From: Fragilariopsis cylindrus CCMP1102
Lineage: Eukaryota > Bacillariophyta > Bacillariophyceae > Bacillariales > Bacillariaceae
Direction of reading: 5' to 3'
DNA length: 64,000 nt
Assembly (NCBI GenBank): GCA_900095095.1
Contig: FMBT01000289.1
Coordinates: 868,001 to 932,000, forward strand
Of the stretch, positions 33,001-44,181 are shown in pieces (position 1 is the stretch's first letter; every line of letters begins with the position of its first letter). The position numbers and the translations under genes were made by a program. The notes under the pieces are model-generated. The model saw only the letters and a program-made list of their open reading frames with translations. It did not search any database and was not told the DNA's origin.

Positions 33001-35769
33001 AATGCCTCCGACAACATGCTGATAGAAGAAAATGGGAACATAGTTATAAAAGAAATAAATATGAAACCAAGCGACGACGACGACGATGGTGACGATGTAG
33101 AGATAAATATGGAAACAAGCGATGACGGTGACGATGATGACTCTGAGACTGTGGTTGAAGATTTTGAGAGAAATAACAACATAATAGATTCGGAGAATGT
33201 ACAAAAAGAGGAAATTGAAGAAGAATCTGAAGGAATAAGCGATGAAGAAAACCGGAAAAAAGAACTTGCCGAAATCGAGAAAACAGTCAAAGCAAAAGCA
33301 GAGGAGGCAGCAGCAGCAGAGGTAGCAGCAAAGAAAAGAGAGGAAGAGGAAGATTTGCGGGTTCGTGGTGCTTACCTTGACTGGTGTTTAGAATTTTCAA
33401 AGAAACCAGATAAGATTAGAATCAAGCAATTTAAAAATAATTATCTACTCCTTGAAGGGGTCGCTAAAGAGGAAGGAAAGGCAATCAAGCTTAATGAATA
33501 CGCAGATTTCACTGGCGCAGAATTCGAGAAAGAAATGCAAGCAAAGGAAGAAGCCAAGGAAAAGGAAAAACGAGAACGACTGAGGAAAGAACAGGAGGAA
33601 GTTGAGGCTGCATTCTCAGCAGCAGGTGGTGACGTCGGTGTTGAGGGTGAAAATGAAACAGCAGACGATTCATCGTCAGATGATGAAATTAAAGTTGAGG
33701 ATGAGGATGGTTTATTCCGTGTTCAAGATGAGAATGGAATTGACATAAGTAGAGGGAAAGGAGAAGATGACGACGTTCCACAACAGACTAAAGGAAAGGC
33801 ACTTGATACTGACACAGAAGAGGAGTGGTGGAAGCAAGAAGAGGGTTTAGACGAAAGTATGTTGCTAATGGACGACAACAGTAGCAGTAATAACTGGTCC
33901 GGGTCAAATGGAGGAAGAAACGAGAATCAGCCTACATTTACATCAGAACCAACTTATACCTCCAAAATCGACAACCAAGAACAAACGGAGACTAATGCCG
34001 ATGATCCTGAGGTGAGAAAAAGGGTGCGTGCTGCCTACTCAAACTGGTGTCGAACTTTCAGAAAAGAACCAGACGAAGGACGATTCCCCAAGTTCAAGAG
34101 CAATTATATCATCATGGAAAAACTAGCAAATGACCAAGGACGAGAAGTAACACTGAATGAATTTGCTGACTGCACTCCTGATGAATACGAAGCAGCATAC
34201 CGTGTAAAATCAGGAAGGAAAGAGCCGGAAGTAAAAATACCGTCGCCGAAGGTAGAAATTGTAGCCGAACCCAAGAGGGTTGTGCGTACCGCTACCACTA
34301 GAAGGACAGAAGCTGATGAAGAACACGATGAAGCTGCTGCGAATGCTGAGGTAGAAAAAATTGCTTTAGCTAGGGCAGAGGAAGCAGCGAAAAGGGTAGA
34401 AGAAATTCGGAAGGGTAAAATGAAATACGAAAATGCTAATACAAATACTGAATCAGAAAATAGGGTCGAAAAAGAGCGTCAAAAGGCTAGACAAGAGGAA
34501 GCAGCAAGGATTGAAGCACAGAGGATTGCTGTTGCAAAGGCTAATGCAAGGAAGGTCGAAGAGGAACGACTTCGAAGAGAATGGCAGGAAGCTCGAGCAG
34601 AAGGTAGAAAGGCAATCGCAGACGAGGAGCGATTGCGAAAGCAGCAGCAACAACAGAAAGTAGACGAAAACATCCCTGAAGTAGAGACGCAAAACGATTC
34701 ATACGATGGCCGTCAAAGCAGTGGAAGATATCCTGCATTCACTAGGGTAGATATGTCTCGATCAAGAAATGGCAATGATGATACAGCCACGTCACGATCG
34801 AATCTGAGTCCCGACGCAGACACACAGCCTGTCGTCAAGCCACCTCCATCAAAGCCAAAAAATCCATTTCAGCCACGACCGACGTTTACTTCTTCACTGA
34901 AGGATTCAATGAGATCTAGTACCAACGAAGAAGGAGGTTTCGGTGGGTATAGATCATCTTGGCGAGATCAAGCTAGACCAGATATTGATGACAACGATAA
35001 AAATAATGGAACAGCTTCTGAATCCGATTCGAAATACAGATCGCCGAATGACTTTATGGCGCCACCAAAGAGCGATGAAACCCCCCGTGAAGCATTCGAC
35101 AACAGATCATTCTTTCCAAAAAATTCGTCTAATCCTAGCCCTACTGTCCAAAAACCAGGATCTGGTTACTCCATGGATTCTCCGTCTACTAATAATGAAG
35201 AATTATCTGATTCTTCCTTCTCGTTAAACCAGGAATCGCAGTCCGAAAGCTGGTCCTCTCCAACCCAGGATCCACTAAAGCAACCTAGACCAATGCTCCA
35301 GGATCCTCCTTCAGGAGGAAATAATAACAACAACGGTGATTCGTGGTTTGGTAACAGCAACAGCAACAATGAAGTACAACCAAGTACAAGCGGAGTTCCT
35401 TCTGCAGATTCTTACTCACAGCGGGGGCCTTTATTGAATAAAGGTGCATCGTATCTTGAGAATTTATCTGCATCGCCCTCTACTGATAGGATCAACGGAG
35501 ACGATTCATATTCTAATGATGATACGTCTGGGGAACAATACTCTCAACAGCCAGATCCTCCGCCACAATCTGCATTTACAGAGCGTATCCAAGCTGCCTA
35601 TCGCGACTGGTGCCAATATTATGGCAAAGACTATAGTGAAGATCGTCTTCGCACCTTTTCTGCCAACTTTTTGGCTGTTGAAAAGTACCATCGAGAAACT
35701 GGTGTTTCATTGATCTTGAATGAATTGGCCGATATGACATCTGAAGAGTTTCAGAAAGGAAGGACGTAA
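30004..35769 (+). CDS. Cluster gene A: four I29-like domains and a long coiled coil
   Basis: Single exon, 1921 residues; the ATG at 30004 is chosen because the codon before it is GTG. A signal-peptide-like start (MRILLPVSFWTFLVIELG) is followed by SDAFTPP, an A-F plastid-type motif. I29-like (cathepsin propeptide) domains lie at residues of about 83-141, 1118-1180, 1337-1401 and 1859-1919, each of the form AY-x-x-WC-x-x-(F/Y)-x-K, then R-x-x-x-F-x-x-N(Y/F), then GK-x-x-x-LNE(Y/F)AD-x-T-x-EE(F/Y). No papain-type catalytic domain follows. Residues of about 427-989 form a very charged helix of 16-residue KKRLEAVAKAKAADEE-type repeats. The end is disordered and contains SYLENLS. In other organisms isolated I29 domains inhibit cathepsins; a scaffold role is an alternative. 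Confidence 0.85.
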   Translation: MRILLPVSFWTFLVIELGDYSDAFTPPNLQNIFRTARSPSVGIIKDDDTNYHNYINDSQRLWATTTTTTTKDDSPTPDDTSQIRAAYMQWCEKYQKPTDRSRYPQFVNNYKVMESIARKGGKAMHLNEYADFTGEEFQIMMNEKEQQVPKRVIEKAQIQRSESIGREESFGPTRTLVQAAKLMVTERQQQERDNRNTEPQSQPQQQKVQQDPIPSQTKDNDSENATTTTPSTSTKTTTKLIDNSAVPKDQLQSTATPPPPPAKSVSLSNDDDKSKSTNDGVVKPRAADGNLKTNDKKKDVVETKNIASSASTGNKKTEEESGKQKNDQTESKPTNISSSTTQQLTAPGDSNKKDRPVENNSSSVTTSQSPITTTTKEEKATSEVLSSKGKVISSFDLMKDRYTNKKEPEGIKPNDDKAKTEEVEIRKRNEAQSKADEERKRLDDVAEAKAATDEERKRIETQAKADAVAKAKADEERRRIESEAKSVEEARIRNESKAKAAADALEKTKADDERKRLKDVAKTKADEERKRLEAVAKAEKERKAEEERERIEKEKVELIERLEKARLEKEELRRVEQLRLEAVAKTKAEVEESKRLEAVAKAKAEEERKRLEAIAKAKAADEEKKRLEAVAKAKAADEEKKRLEAVAKAKAADEEKKRLEAVAKAEEERLAEKEQKQLEAVAKAKAADEEKKRLEAVAKAKAADEEKKRLEAVAKAKAADEEKKRLEAVAKAKADDEEKKRLEAVAKAKADEEKKRLEAIAKERIAEERKRLEAIAKVKVEEERKRLEAIAKVKAEEERKRLEAIAKVKVEEERKRLEAIAKAEKEKIAEEERKRLEAIAKVKAEEERKRLEAVAKVKVEEERKQLEAIARVEREKIAEEEQKRLEAVAKVKVEEEQKRLEAIAKVKQLELEVARKEKELKTKIVEAEAKLKRELELEAARKEKVKLEAEAQAKIEADAKKKAEAKEIIRSEAKDAAVAETILERLRRKLLGARLVEQKNASDNMLIEENGNIVIKEINMKPSDDDDDGDDVEINMETSDDGDDDDSETVVEDFERNNNIIDSENVQKEEIEEESEGISDEENRKKELAEIEKTVKAKAEEAAAAEVAAKKREEEEDLRVRGAYLDWCLEFSKKPDKIRIKQFKNNYLLLEGVAKEEGKAIKLNEYADFTGAEFEKEMQAKEEAKEKEKRERLRKEQEEVEAAFSAAGGDVGVEGENETADDSSSDDEIKVEDEDGLFRVQDENGIDISRGKGEDDDVPQQTKGKALDTDTEEEWWKQEEGLDESMLLMDDNSSSNNWSGSNGGRNENQPTFTSEPTYTSKIDNQEQTETNADDPEVRKRVRAAYSNWCRTFRKEPDEGRFPKFKSNYIIMEKLANDQGREVTLNEFADCTPDEYEAAYRVKSGRKEPEVKIPSPKVEIVAEPKRVVRTATTRRTEADEEHDEAAANAEVEKIALARAEEAAKRVEEIRKGKMKYENANTNTESENRVEKERQKARQEEAARIEAQRIAVAKANARKVEEERLRREWQEARAEGRKAIADEERLRKQQQQQKVDENIPEVETQNDSYDGRQSSGRYPAFTRVDMSRSRNGNDDTATSRSNLSPDADTQPVVKPPPSKPKNPFQPRPTFTSSLKDSMRSSTNEEGGFGGYRSSWRDQARPDIDDNDKNNGTASESDSKYRSPNDFMAPPKSDETPREAFDNRSFFPKNSSNPSPTVQKPGSGYSMDSPSTNNEELSDSSFSLNQESQSESWSSPTQDPLKQPRPMLQDPPSGGNNNNNGDSWFGNSNSNNEVQPSTSGVPSADSYSQRGPLLNKGASYLENLSASPSTDRINGDDSYSNDDTSGEQYSQQPDPPPQSAFTERIQAAYRDWCQYYGKDYSEDRLRTFSANFLAVEKYHRETGVSLILNELADMTSEEFQKGRT
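31284..32970 (+). repeat. 48-bp tandem repeats encoding a charged helix (gene A)
   Basis: Units of 48 bp encode KKRLEAVAKAKAADEE. They are nearly identical at about 31850-31990 and 32050-32240. Variant units (RLEAIAKVKAEEE) continue to about 32730. The near identity at DNA level implies recent unit duplication or homogenisation. Confidence 0.9.
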
Positions 35770-38566
35770 AAAAACTGAAGACGAAGGGAAGAATAAAAAA
35801 TAGGGAGAAGGGGACCGCCGAAAAAAAAGTACTACGAGTAGTTAAATGTTGTATTATTAGGGTAGTATGCGGTGTTATTTATTGTTCGCTACGTTTCCAA
35901 TATTTGTTTCTCAAGTGACTGCGACGAACTGATCAATTCACAGAATCATCAAATGCTGAATGTGTGATATATTTGTGTAAAAAAATGTAGTAAAAGATAA
36001 AATAGGGAAAGATTAACTTAGATACTGAAGTATTGGTGAATAAGAGATAATACCATTCATACTGGATTGACTTATATTACTATTACCGTGTTTAGCTAAT
36101 AATATTATTATCTATTTTTGACACATTTCACCTCTCTTATGACCTCCTCCTGGGTTGTGTAGAAATTTGGCTCTGTTTCGAGTCAACCTCCAGTAGCATA
36201 GAAAATCCCCCAACATACCAAAGCACACCACACAAAATTCCATGGAGAAATTAAGCACTACATGTAGATAGTCATAATTATATACATATACTATTGGTCT
36301 ACTACAATGTAGTAGTCCTGATAATGGAGATTCGTCCTGTAACAGCTTCCCATCATGGTCATGTGAACTTGTGCAGGAATGATAATTGGATCCTGTATTT
36401 TGTTATACATACTGTGTGTGTGTGAGTGTGAGTGAGTGAGCCACTCAAGACTGGACCCTCTGTGTTGGGGGGTAGGAAGATGAAAGTCAACTGATATCAT
36501 GCTTCCCCCCTCATCTTGTGGGCATACCTAAAGTCACAAGCTCCACAGAAGAAGGAGGTGATTCTGGTGTAGACTACATAGGGGAGATTAAATAGCTTTT
36601 TTTGATATTCATGGATGTGCTTTTCTTTATTGTGTGTCGTTACTGCTTCTTGTGTGCATTTTTTCAACGCTTCAAAACAGAAATCCATGCATGCTCCTCT
36701 ACTTTTCCCACACAACTCCATGCACCACTTGGAGGTGCATAGGTTGATGCAGCTTTGTACGCCCCTTCTTCAAGTGTAATATACACTAAAAAATATCCTG
36801 AACCAATGATTTTTGTTTTGTTCTTATACAGGAAGCAACAATCATTTCTCTTGTCACAAAAACATTGACCTTCCAATCTAAAATGCAACTACTACACTAT
36901 CATGATATCTGCCGCCGCTGCACAAGCAATTGACTCTCCTTATTGGAGGGAAGGTGGTAAGGGAGGTGATACTGATCCACCACAACTATTTCTGTTATCT
37001 ACTTTAACATTCAATGGTAACATGAAGTGCTGTCATCGTTGCAGAGTTAAACATTCCATTTCCTTCTGTCCCCAAGAAGGCCAGTAAAAATAAGAGTTGG
37101 TACTTGTAATTAAAATGTGACCGCCCTTTTTCTCTCCTGTTGAATAAAGATAGGATGGTACTTGATTAGATCATGGAGCTTGTTGAAGGATGAATGATTC
37201 ATGTGGTATTGAACACGACTCATCAAGGATTCCTGAACATGATCCTTTCTGTACATTGGCTTTCAATCCACGTACCTGTTAGCTTTTGCTGTTTGAAGAG
37301 ACAAGTATGTCATGGCTTCAATTACAAAGAAAACATCATAACTGTCAGCATTGTATTGCATAAAACGGAATGCATGTACCCTCCCCCATATATGATATAA
37401 GTCATCAAGCTCTTGTAGGAGATGCTTCCTTTTGTTCTTCTTGTCATAGTTGTTGTTGTTCATTTCATAAGTTTATGACTATAATTAGGTAGGAATTGGT
37501 TGGTTGTTTTAGGTGAAAAAATAGCACTAAAATTTGGTGGACATTTTGTATGTTTACTTTACATCTTTTGTATGCTTGTGATGTTGTATGAAAGGATTGA
37601 ATTATGTCTGCAGAAGTTATTAATTAAGAAGTCCTTCTTGCATACATATCATCTTCTATTACTTAGAAATGCGGACAACAAGAAGCTTCAAGTGCTTGTA
37701 CAGAAAAGAATAAAGAAATAGCACCTCAATTGGACAGACATTTTGTATTATAATGATCAGGTTTTTCTTTGTAATGCTGCTACAGTGCCAAAATTATCGG
37801 GGGTCATTTTTTAATATTTTGGGTCCGTTGAGGGGGGGGGGCAGGCTTAAAGAAACAAATACATGCAACTCACATTCAATTAGCTAAAAAAGCGGTTTTG
37901 TGCCTTAACTTTTAGTTCTACATGTAAGCACATGAAGGGCGTTAGACACACAAAGAACAATGTTTTCGTATTGGGCAAAAATCCATCATGCATGTTGTGA
38001 AACCCATATTCCAAAACCTATTTGATCTCCCCTGATGAATATGATTGATGTGAGCCTGCAATGTGTAACATAGAAACAACCATTTTTGTTGCTACTAGGA
38101 TTTGAGAGGGAGTCCACTACTAACTGGTACCAACTCTATATAATATCACATATTACATACTGTAGTATGTATTTTTCAATGATAGCATACCGTAGATCTC
38201 TCAATTTTTGATTTATGGTTGATCGATCCTACGACTAGCTCGACTAAGATGACGTAGAGTAAAATGAAGTTGAAGCGCGCAAAAACGCATCTACACGTGG
38301 AAACGAGCCAAAAAAGCAATCGATGGATGCATCCTCATGGCACGAAAATAAGAAGAACACTTTTTCACCACATCGAAGGATCCATGATCCATTCACTCTT
38401 GTGAGATGACGTAAGTGTACGTATTTGCAAATCTACATACTTTTTTTGCTAATAATACTAGTGAGCAAACAAATTAGAACAAAGAGATACCATTGTCTAT
38501 CTGTTCTTCCAAAAAAGGGACACACATCCTTGATTGTAAACAAACTTAATCTTCATCATCATTATC
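35770..38566. other. Long intergenic region with a CpG-depleted core
   Basis: 2.8 kb without a convincing gene. The first 330 bp and last 400 bp look like normal local DNA. About 36100-38160 is strikingly poor in CpG and rich in TG and CA, with many CATG words and a G-run at about 37830. Short open frames on both strands show no domain and overlap one another. It looks like decayed repetitive DNA; no element family can be named. Confidence 0.55.
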
Positions 38567-41500
38567 ATGAAGTTTTCGAATTTTGCCATCTTGTCCCTGG
38601 CAGGGTTAGAGAGAGCGCATCCAGTATATTCTTTTTTAAGTTCATCTCCTAATAATGTCGGTTCGAGTAGAACCGTTGGATCGCAATCACTTGGTGTACG
38701 TTCTTTGGCTATTGATATGACCACAGAAAAGAATACCGATGTTTCAATACCCTATGATTCCGCTGCCGAGCTAGCTTATTCCGGATGGATTGCCAAGTAT
38801 GAAAAACCATATGACGCTGAGCGTTATGAGGTCTTCTTGAGCAATTACAAGGCCATTACGATAATGAATGTTTCCGCCAAAAGGAAAGCCCGTGAAGATG
38901 ATGGAAGTAGTGAACCATCTCTCCTTTCGTTAAATAAATTCGCTGATTGTACGGCAGAAGAGTATAATGCGGCCAATAATGAAGAAAGTTCAGATGATTC
39001 AGTCGAAACCGAAGAAGAAGAAACTCCAAGCACATCGGGAGGTATTTTAGGAGATGCATTCAAGGCAGTTGAATCACAATCATCAGCCTCGTCGGCGTTA
39101 CAAGATGCTGCAGATGCATTGGATGAAGAAGAAAAGGTACGTTTACCAAGTCTTTAGAGTGAGAATGATGATTGTAATGATATATTGCTAAGGACTATAT
39201 CGATCCTATTTTTTGTGAAAAATTCTAATTCGTCTCACATTCCGTCGACTTTATATATATGTATGTATACATGATGACAACTGACAAAAATTAAATTAAT
39301 GATGAATAATAGAAATTGGCTAAACAATTAGGTTTAGACAGTGTAGAAGAATTAGAGAACGCAATCGATGCCCTTGAGGGGATTGGACCCGACGGAGTTG
39401 AAAATGAAAATTTGGCACGTGAGGCACGGGTTAGATCTGCCTATTTAGACTGGTGCAAAGAATTTGGAAAGACGTCTGATGAAACGCGATTTCCACAATT
39501 TTACGATAACTTTCTGGAAATGGAAGACTTCGCAAAGGATACTGGAAAGGAAATGGTCCTTAACGGATATGCTGACAATACGGAAGACGAATATAATACT
39601 ATGCTAAACGGTGGTGGTGAAGAGAAGGAGTTGGAGGTGGAAGAAAAGAAAGAGGAAGAGATTATAATCGAGGAAGTTGAAGAAATAGTAGAAGCAGTGG
39701 AAGCTGCTACTGAGACAGAAGAAGAAGGTGCTGCTGAGACAGTAGAAGAAGTTGCTGCTGAGACAGAAGAAGAAATTGCCGCTAAAGCAGAGCAAGAGGC
39801 TACTGCACAGGCCGCTTCCGAAAAAGAAGCTGCGAACAAAGCGGAAGAGTTTTTTAAGGAGGAAGCGATCAAAGCGAAACAAGAGGCTGCTGCTAAGATT
39901 ATAGCTGATAAAGAGGCTGCAATCAAAGAGGAAGAAGAGGCTGCTGCTAAGATTATAGCCGATAAAGAGACTGCGATCAATGCGGAACGAGCTGCTAATA
40001 TTAAGGCCGAAGAAGACAGGAAAAAATCATTCCAAGCGGAAACCGGTAAGTTTTTTTGGATGTTTGTTACTGTCTTTTTTGTTTGTTTGCTGAAAAAAGA
40101 ACTGCTATAAAATGGAAAACGTCACATGTTGGTTCCTTACACTTTTGATCTTACTTGTTGTATATGTAAATGCTTTTATCATGTGTTTGATATTATCTAG
40201 CTCGTGTCACTGCATTGACTGATGAAGAACGCCGAGCCGAAATTGAGAAGGAAAAATCGAACCGTCAAAGTTCTCAAGCTAAGGAACAACAAAAGGTCTT
40301 AGCGGCACGTGAAGCAGAAGTCATCGCTGCCGCTAGTGCGGCTGCAGATAAGGAAGCCAAAGAAATTGCGAAAGTTCGTAACATCCAAGAACAGGCTGCC
40401 GAAAAGGTTCGGGCAGAATCGAAGGAATGGGATGAAAACCAAGCCAGGCTCAAGGCAGATAAACTCGGAGCAGTAAGTCCAAAGGATGCCCCACCAATGA
40501 CTCGTTCACCGCCCAAGACTGTTGATGTCCCATCGCCAACGTCGAAATCGAAACCAGCAATCGATTTTGGTGGGTTTTTCTCAAAATTTAAAAATGAATC
40601 CAAGAAAAAGCCTGCCGCACCAGTTGTTAAGCCACCAGCACCAAAGAATAAGCCACCGGCACCCAAGACAGTTACTAAGACATCTACACTCGACTACAAT
40701 GGAGAGAGAGTTGGTGTTGCTAAGAAGACGTCACCGCCGCCACAGGTAGTAGCAGCAGCAAAGGTCGACTCCCCCACACCCAAGTCATCGCCACCCCGAC
40801 CTACATTCAGTTTGGCTTCATTGTTTGAAAAAAACGAAACACCAAAATCAAAGCCGCTGCCTCCAAAACCAAAGCCAGTGAAAGCTGCTGCACGAGCCAC
40901 AAAGTCAGTCGTGAAAGCCGCTGCTCCAAAAGCAAAGCCAGCTCCGAAACCAAAGAAAAGTGTTGCGAAGGCTACAACTCCAGAACCCAAAAAAGAAGAA
41001 GCTGTACGAGCAACATTGAGTTTAACATCATTCTTTGAACCAACACCTGCTGCACCAAAGAAGGCCGCTCCTGCACCTGCTCTTAAGAAGAAGGCAGCAC
41101 CTGCTCCTAAGAAGAAGGCACCCGTAAAATCCGTTGCTCCATCACCTGCTCTTAAGAAGAAAGCACCAGCACCAGCATTTTCCTTCTTTAACCCGGCACC
41201 AAAGAAACCCTCTGCTCCAGCTCCTGCGCCTGCACCTGTGAAGAAAGCAGTTCCAGCTCCGGCGTTTTCCTTCTTTAACCCGGCACCAAAGAAAACCCCT
41301 GCTCCAGCTCCTGCGCCTGCACCTGTGAAGAAAGCAGCTCCAGCTCCTGCATTTTCTTTCTTTAATCCGGCACCAAAGAAAACTCCAGCTCCTGCTCCAT
41401 CACCTGCTCCTGTGAAGAAAGCAGCACCAGCATTTTCATTTTTCAACCCGGCACCAAAGAAAACCCCAGCTCCTGCACCCGCACCTGTGAAGAAAGCAGC

Positions 41501-42008
41501 TCGATTTGGTTCGAAACCTGCTAAAGCTGCTGTTGCTACTAAATCAGCGGCACCGGTAAAATCGAAACCTAAGGGCCGTGCAACGCTCTCTTTGTTTGGA
41601 TCGAAGCCAGCAAAGGAAGTATCCAAACCCGAACCAGTTAAATCGAAGCCAAAGGCTGCTCGTCCATCACTCTCTTTGTTTGGGGGATCGAAACCAAAGG
41701 TAGAGCCTAAAACTGTCTCACCTCCAGAACCAAAGAAGCCCGCATTTTCTCTATTTGGCGGTGGTAAGAGCAAGCCGAAGCCTGCTCCCAAGAAGGCAGC
41801 CCCTCCTGCAAAGAAAGCACAGGTCCAAGATGCTATTCCTCAACTATCGAAATGGGCGCAAAATAGTGATGGATCCATCACTGGATTGGTAAGTAATTCA
41901 GACAACTTTCGATCTGGCACAAAAATCACAACATCCCCTGTAAGAAAGGGTGCTAAGCCTGGATCTGTTGTCAAAACTGGTTCAGGAAGTCAGTATAGAC
42001 TGAATTAG
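38567..42008 (+). CDS. Cluster gene B: two I29-like domains, Pro/Ala/Lys repeats and the shared C-terminal domain
   Basis: 1036 residues in three exons: 38567-39136, 39313-40045 and 40201-42008 (GT-AG; phases 0 and 1). The start is a weak signal peptide (MKFSNFAILSLAGL) ending near VYSFLSSS. I29-like copy 1 (about residues 59-137) has Trp without the adjoining Cys and a long loop before LNKFADCTAEEY. Copy 2 (about 223-287) is canonical (YLDWCKEFGK, LNGYADNTEDEY). Next come Glu/Ala-rich helices, then a Pro/Ala/Lys region with four copies of a 27-residue unit containing APAFSFFNPAPKK (41167-41500) and several RATLSLF-type motifs. The last 57 residues (IPQLSKWAQNSDGSITG to GSQYRL) form the domain shared with genes D and E. 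Confidence 0.85.
41167..41500 (+). repeat. Tandem 27-residue FSFFNPAPKK repeats (gene B)
   Basis: Four consecutive units of about 80 bp encode AFSFFNPAPKK followed by a Pro/Ala-rich spacer ending VKKA. The DNA sequence is also well conserved between units. Confidence 0.88.
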
Positions 42009-42774
42009 ATAATGTTTTACTTTAAGTTTCTCTTACAATGTATTCAATATATAATATTACAATTGTAGAATGGATTATCAAAATGTTAAACCATTGTACC
42101 ATGGTATCTTTATGACGTGTTTAGGATATATATAATATATGGATATATATATAATATCATCCGTCTATCATGCCGGCAAAACGTAGATTGGAGGGCATCC
42201 TGTGACCTTCTCTCTTACCAATAGAGGCTTCGACAGTCTCTTTCTTTGCGGATGAAGTTGCTATGTACTCGCAATCATGTTCAAGATACCATTTGATTTT
42301 GCGTTTATCTACTGTGAAAAAATCTTTATCTTTGGAAGCCAAGAGGTAAAGATCAATCTATCACTGCCGCCCACACCACAGAAAACAACGATGAAGTAGA
42401 ACTTAATGGTATGCAGGTTTGTCACCAAATAAGTCATCCAGTCATTGTTCTGTATAGACTTATGGTGATGGTGATGTTTTTTTAGGGCTGCTCCTTGTGG
42501 ACCAATTCGTTGCTATCAAAAAAAAATATTATTTGTCATCTATCATTTATCACACTGTATTTATTTTTATAAACTACGCTTTTCATTACTAAGTGAAAAG
42601 TATCAAATTTAAGGAAAAGACTAACTACCAATAATTGATCACTCATGGAAGGTATACATACGAAGTACTACTGTACTTCAAACTATCGTATATTAAAAAT
42701 TTCACAACCGAATTTTTCCATTCGTTTACTACATATTACAATAATTCCAGTTTACTAGTATTCAGTACTACCTA
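42009..42774. other. Intergenic between convergent genes B and C
   Basis: 766-bp spacer containing TATATA-rich DNA (42120-42160), a coding-like stretch of uncertain strand (42157-42540, see findings) and GTACTA palindromes near the end of gene C (42660-42781). Confidence 0.45.
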
Positions 42775-43629
42775 CTAGTACATGCTTCGTTGGTTCCCCT
42801 CGTCTTCCCATCCATTAGCAAGTCGATCGTTTAGAAGTCTTTTTTGTTCTTCTCTCAGTGCGAGTCGTTCGTTACAAACTTGCTCCTCGATAGCGGCATT
42901 TTGCAATAATTTTTTCTTTCCTTCAAATTGCTGCTTTAATTGTGCAAGTTCACTTTCTAAGCTTCTTCGTTCCTCCACGACGGATCGGAGTTGCGACGTT
43001 GCCCTGCTCAACTCTTCCCTACCCCTTCCAGAATTTCTACTGCTACTAGGATTGGCAGATGATGAGTTAATTATGGTATTTGATGGGTTCAATCCTACGT
43101 TAGTATTAGACTGAGTTGGATTTCTTCTTGCGCGACTTGTCCTAGTGGGGCTACTATTCATGCTCTTTGGACTATTATTGCTTTGTTGTGGTTGTGACAT
43201 CGCCTGTCGGTATTCTCCAGCAGAACAATCACCGTACTCATTCAGTTGAATGGGAGAGGGTGCCATTTGTCCGTTTTGACGTGCTCGATTACTTTCCATG
43301 TTGTTGCGGGCGGTAACTGCCAGGAAATTAGCCTTGAAATTTTGAGAACGAACAGGATCGAAATCGCCTCTAGAGTACTTTCGTCTCCACTTGGCATATT
43401 CTTCGCGTATAATTTCATCGTTTGGGGTCGGAGTGCGGCTTGATTTCATCACTACTAATTGATTATTGGGACTATTGCTATTTGCGTCAGTAGTATGGAA
43501 TGATGATGATGATGATGATGATGGATTGATCCGACACGAAAAACGGAGCGGCAATATGAAAGCATCAGAAGTCGACTTTCGCAAAATAGCTGCTACAGCA
43601 GCAAGGAAGAGGAGATTTAATGATTTCAT
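42775..43629 (-). CDS. Cluster gene C: short protein with one I29-like domain
   Basis: Single exon, 284 residues, on the opposite strand to the other cluster members. Signal peptide MKSLNLLFLAAVAAILRKS is followed by SDAFILPLRF, a plastid-type A-F motif, and a Ser-rich transit-like part. One I29-like domain (about residues 68-145) is of the second subtype: EEYAKWRRKY, then NFKANFLAV, a longer loop, and LNEYGDCSAGEY. A Ser/Asn/Arg-rich linker and a coiled coil (SLESELAQLKQQFEGKKKLL) finish the protein. It lacks the C-terminal DGxITG domain found in B, D and E. It is divergent from gene D with 552 bp between starts. Confidence 0.82.
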   Translation of the reverse strand: MKSLNLLFLAAVAAILRKSTSDAFILPLRFSCRINPSSSSSSSFHTTDANSNSPNNQLVVMKSSRTPTPNDEIIREEYAKWRRKYSRGDFDPVRSQNFKANFLAVTARNNMESNRARQNGQMAPSPIQLNEYGDCSAGEYRQAMSQPQQSNNSPKSMNSSPTRTSRARRNPTQSNTNVGLNPSNTIINSSSANPSSSRNSGRGREELSRATSQLRSVVEERRSLESELAQLKQQFEGKKKLLQNAAIEEQVCNERLALREEQKRLLNDRLANGWEDEGNQRSMY

Positions 43630-44181
43630 TTTCTTTAGTTGTTAAGAGGGGAGCGAGCGTTTAGCAGTATAGTATAGTGTCAAGAAGCAAAATGAACTCG
43701 TACGGTAATAGCTTTTGTGCTTTGGATGCAATCTTTCTTTCTTTTTTGTGTCGATTGTTGATGAAGATTGTTCGAATGTGAGTATGATACAATGCTAATA
43801 TTCTTTTTTTTTGATTGCAATTCATTCAAGATCGAAGGTCGAAAGCAAGAGGGTAACGAAGTTCATGTGCGTCCGTTGTACAGAGCTCCCCGGACGTACA
43901 GTAGCTTGTTCTTCTTATTTTTCGTCGTCCGTTATGCGCGCTAAAATAACGAACTTTTCATTTTTGCGCGGATGAAGTCAATTTTCATAAGGAAGATTCC
44001 GATCAACATTAAAAATGACGCATCAACGACCCATCAACGACAATCAAATAATAAAAAAATCCACCTTACTGTACACTGCACATAAAAGCTTATCGTGTTG
44101 AGAATGGAATACAGACAATAGAAGGCGATATTATTTATGCAAGTTGATTCATTCAATCAGTACTGATGTCGATGTAAAACT
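43630..44181. other. Divergent promoter region, cluster genes C / D
   Basis: 552-bp spacer shared by two cluster genes. It has CpG-rich patches (about 43886-43895 and 43935-43976, with GCGCGC and GCGCGGAT). No gene is recognised. Confidence 0.45.

Noticed and set aside
36291-37721. Several 60-75 codon frames on both strands in the CpG-poor block
   Set aside because: They overlap each other, lack domains and do not splice into a longer protein.
40694-41791. 365-codon minus-strand frame opposite gene B
   Set aside because: Gly/Ala/Phe repeats are the complement of the Pro/Ala/Lys region; no independent support.
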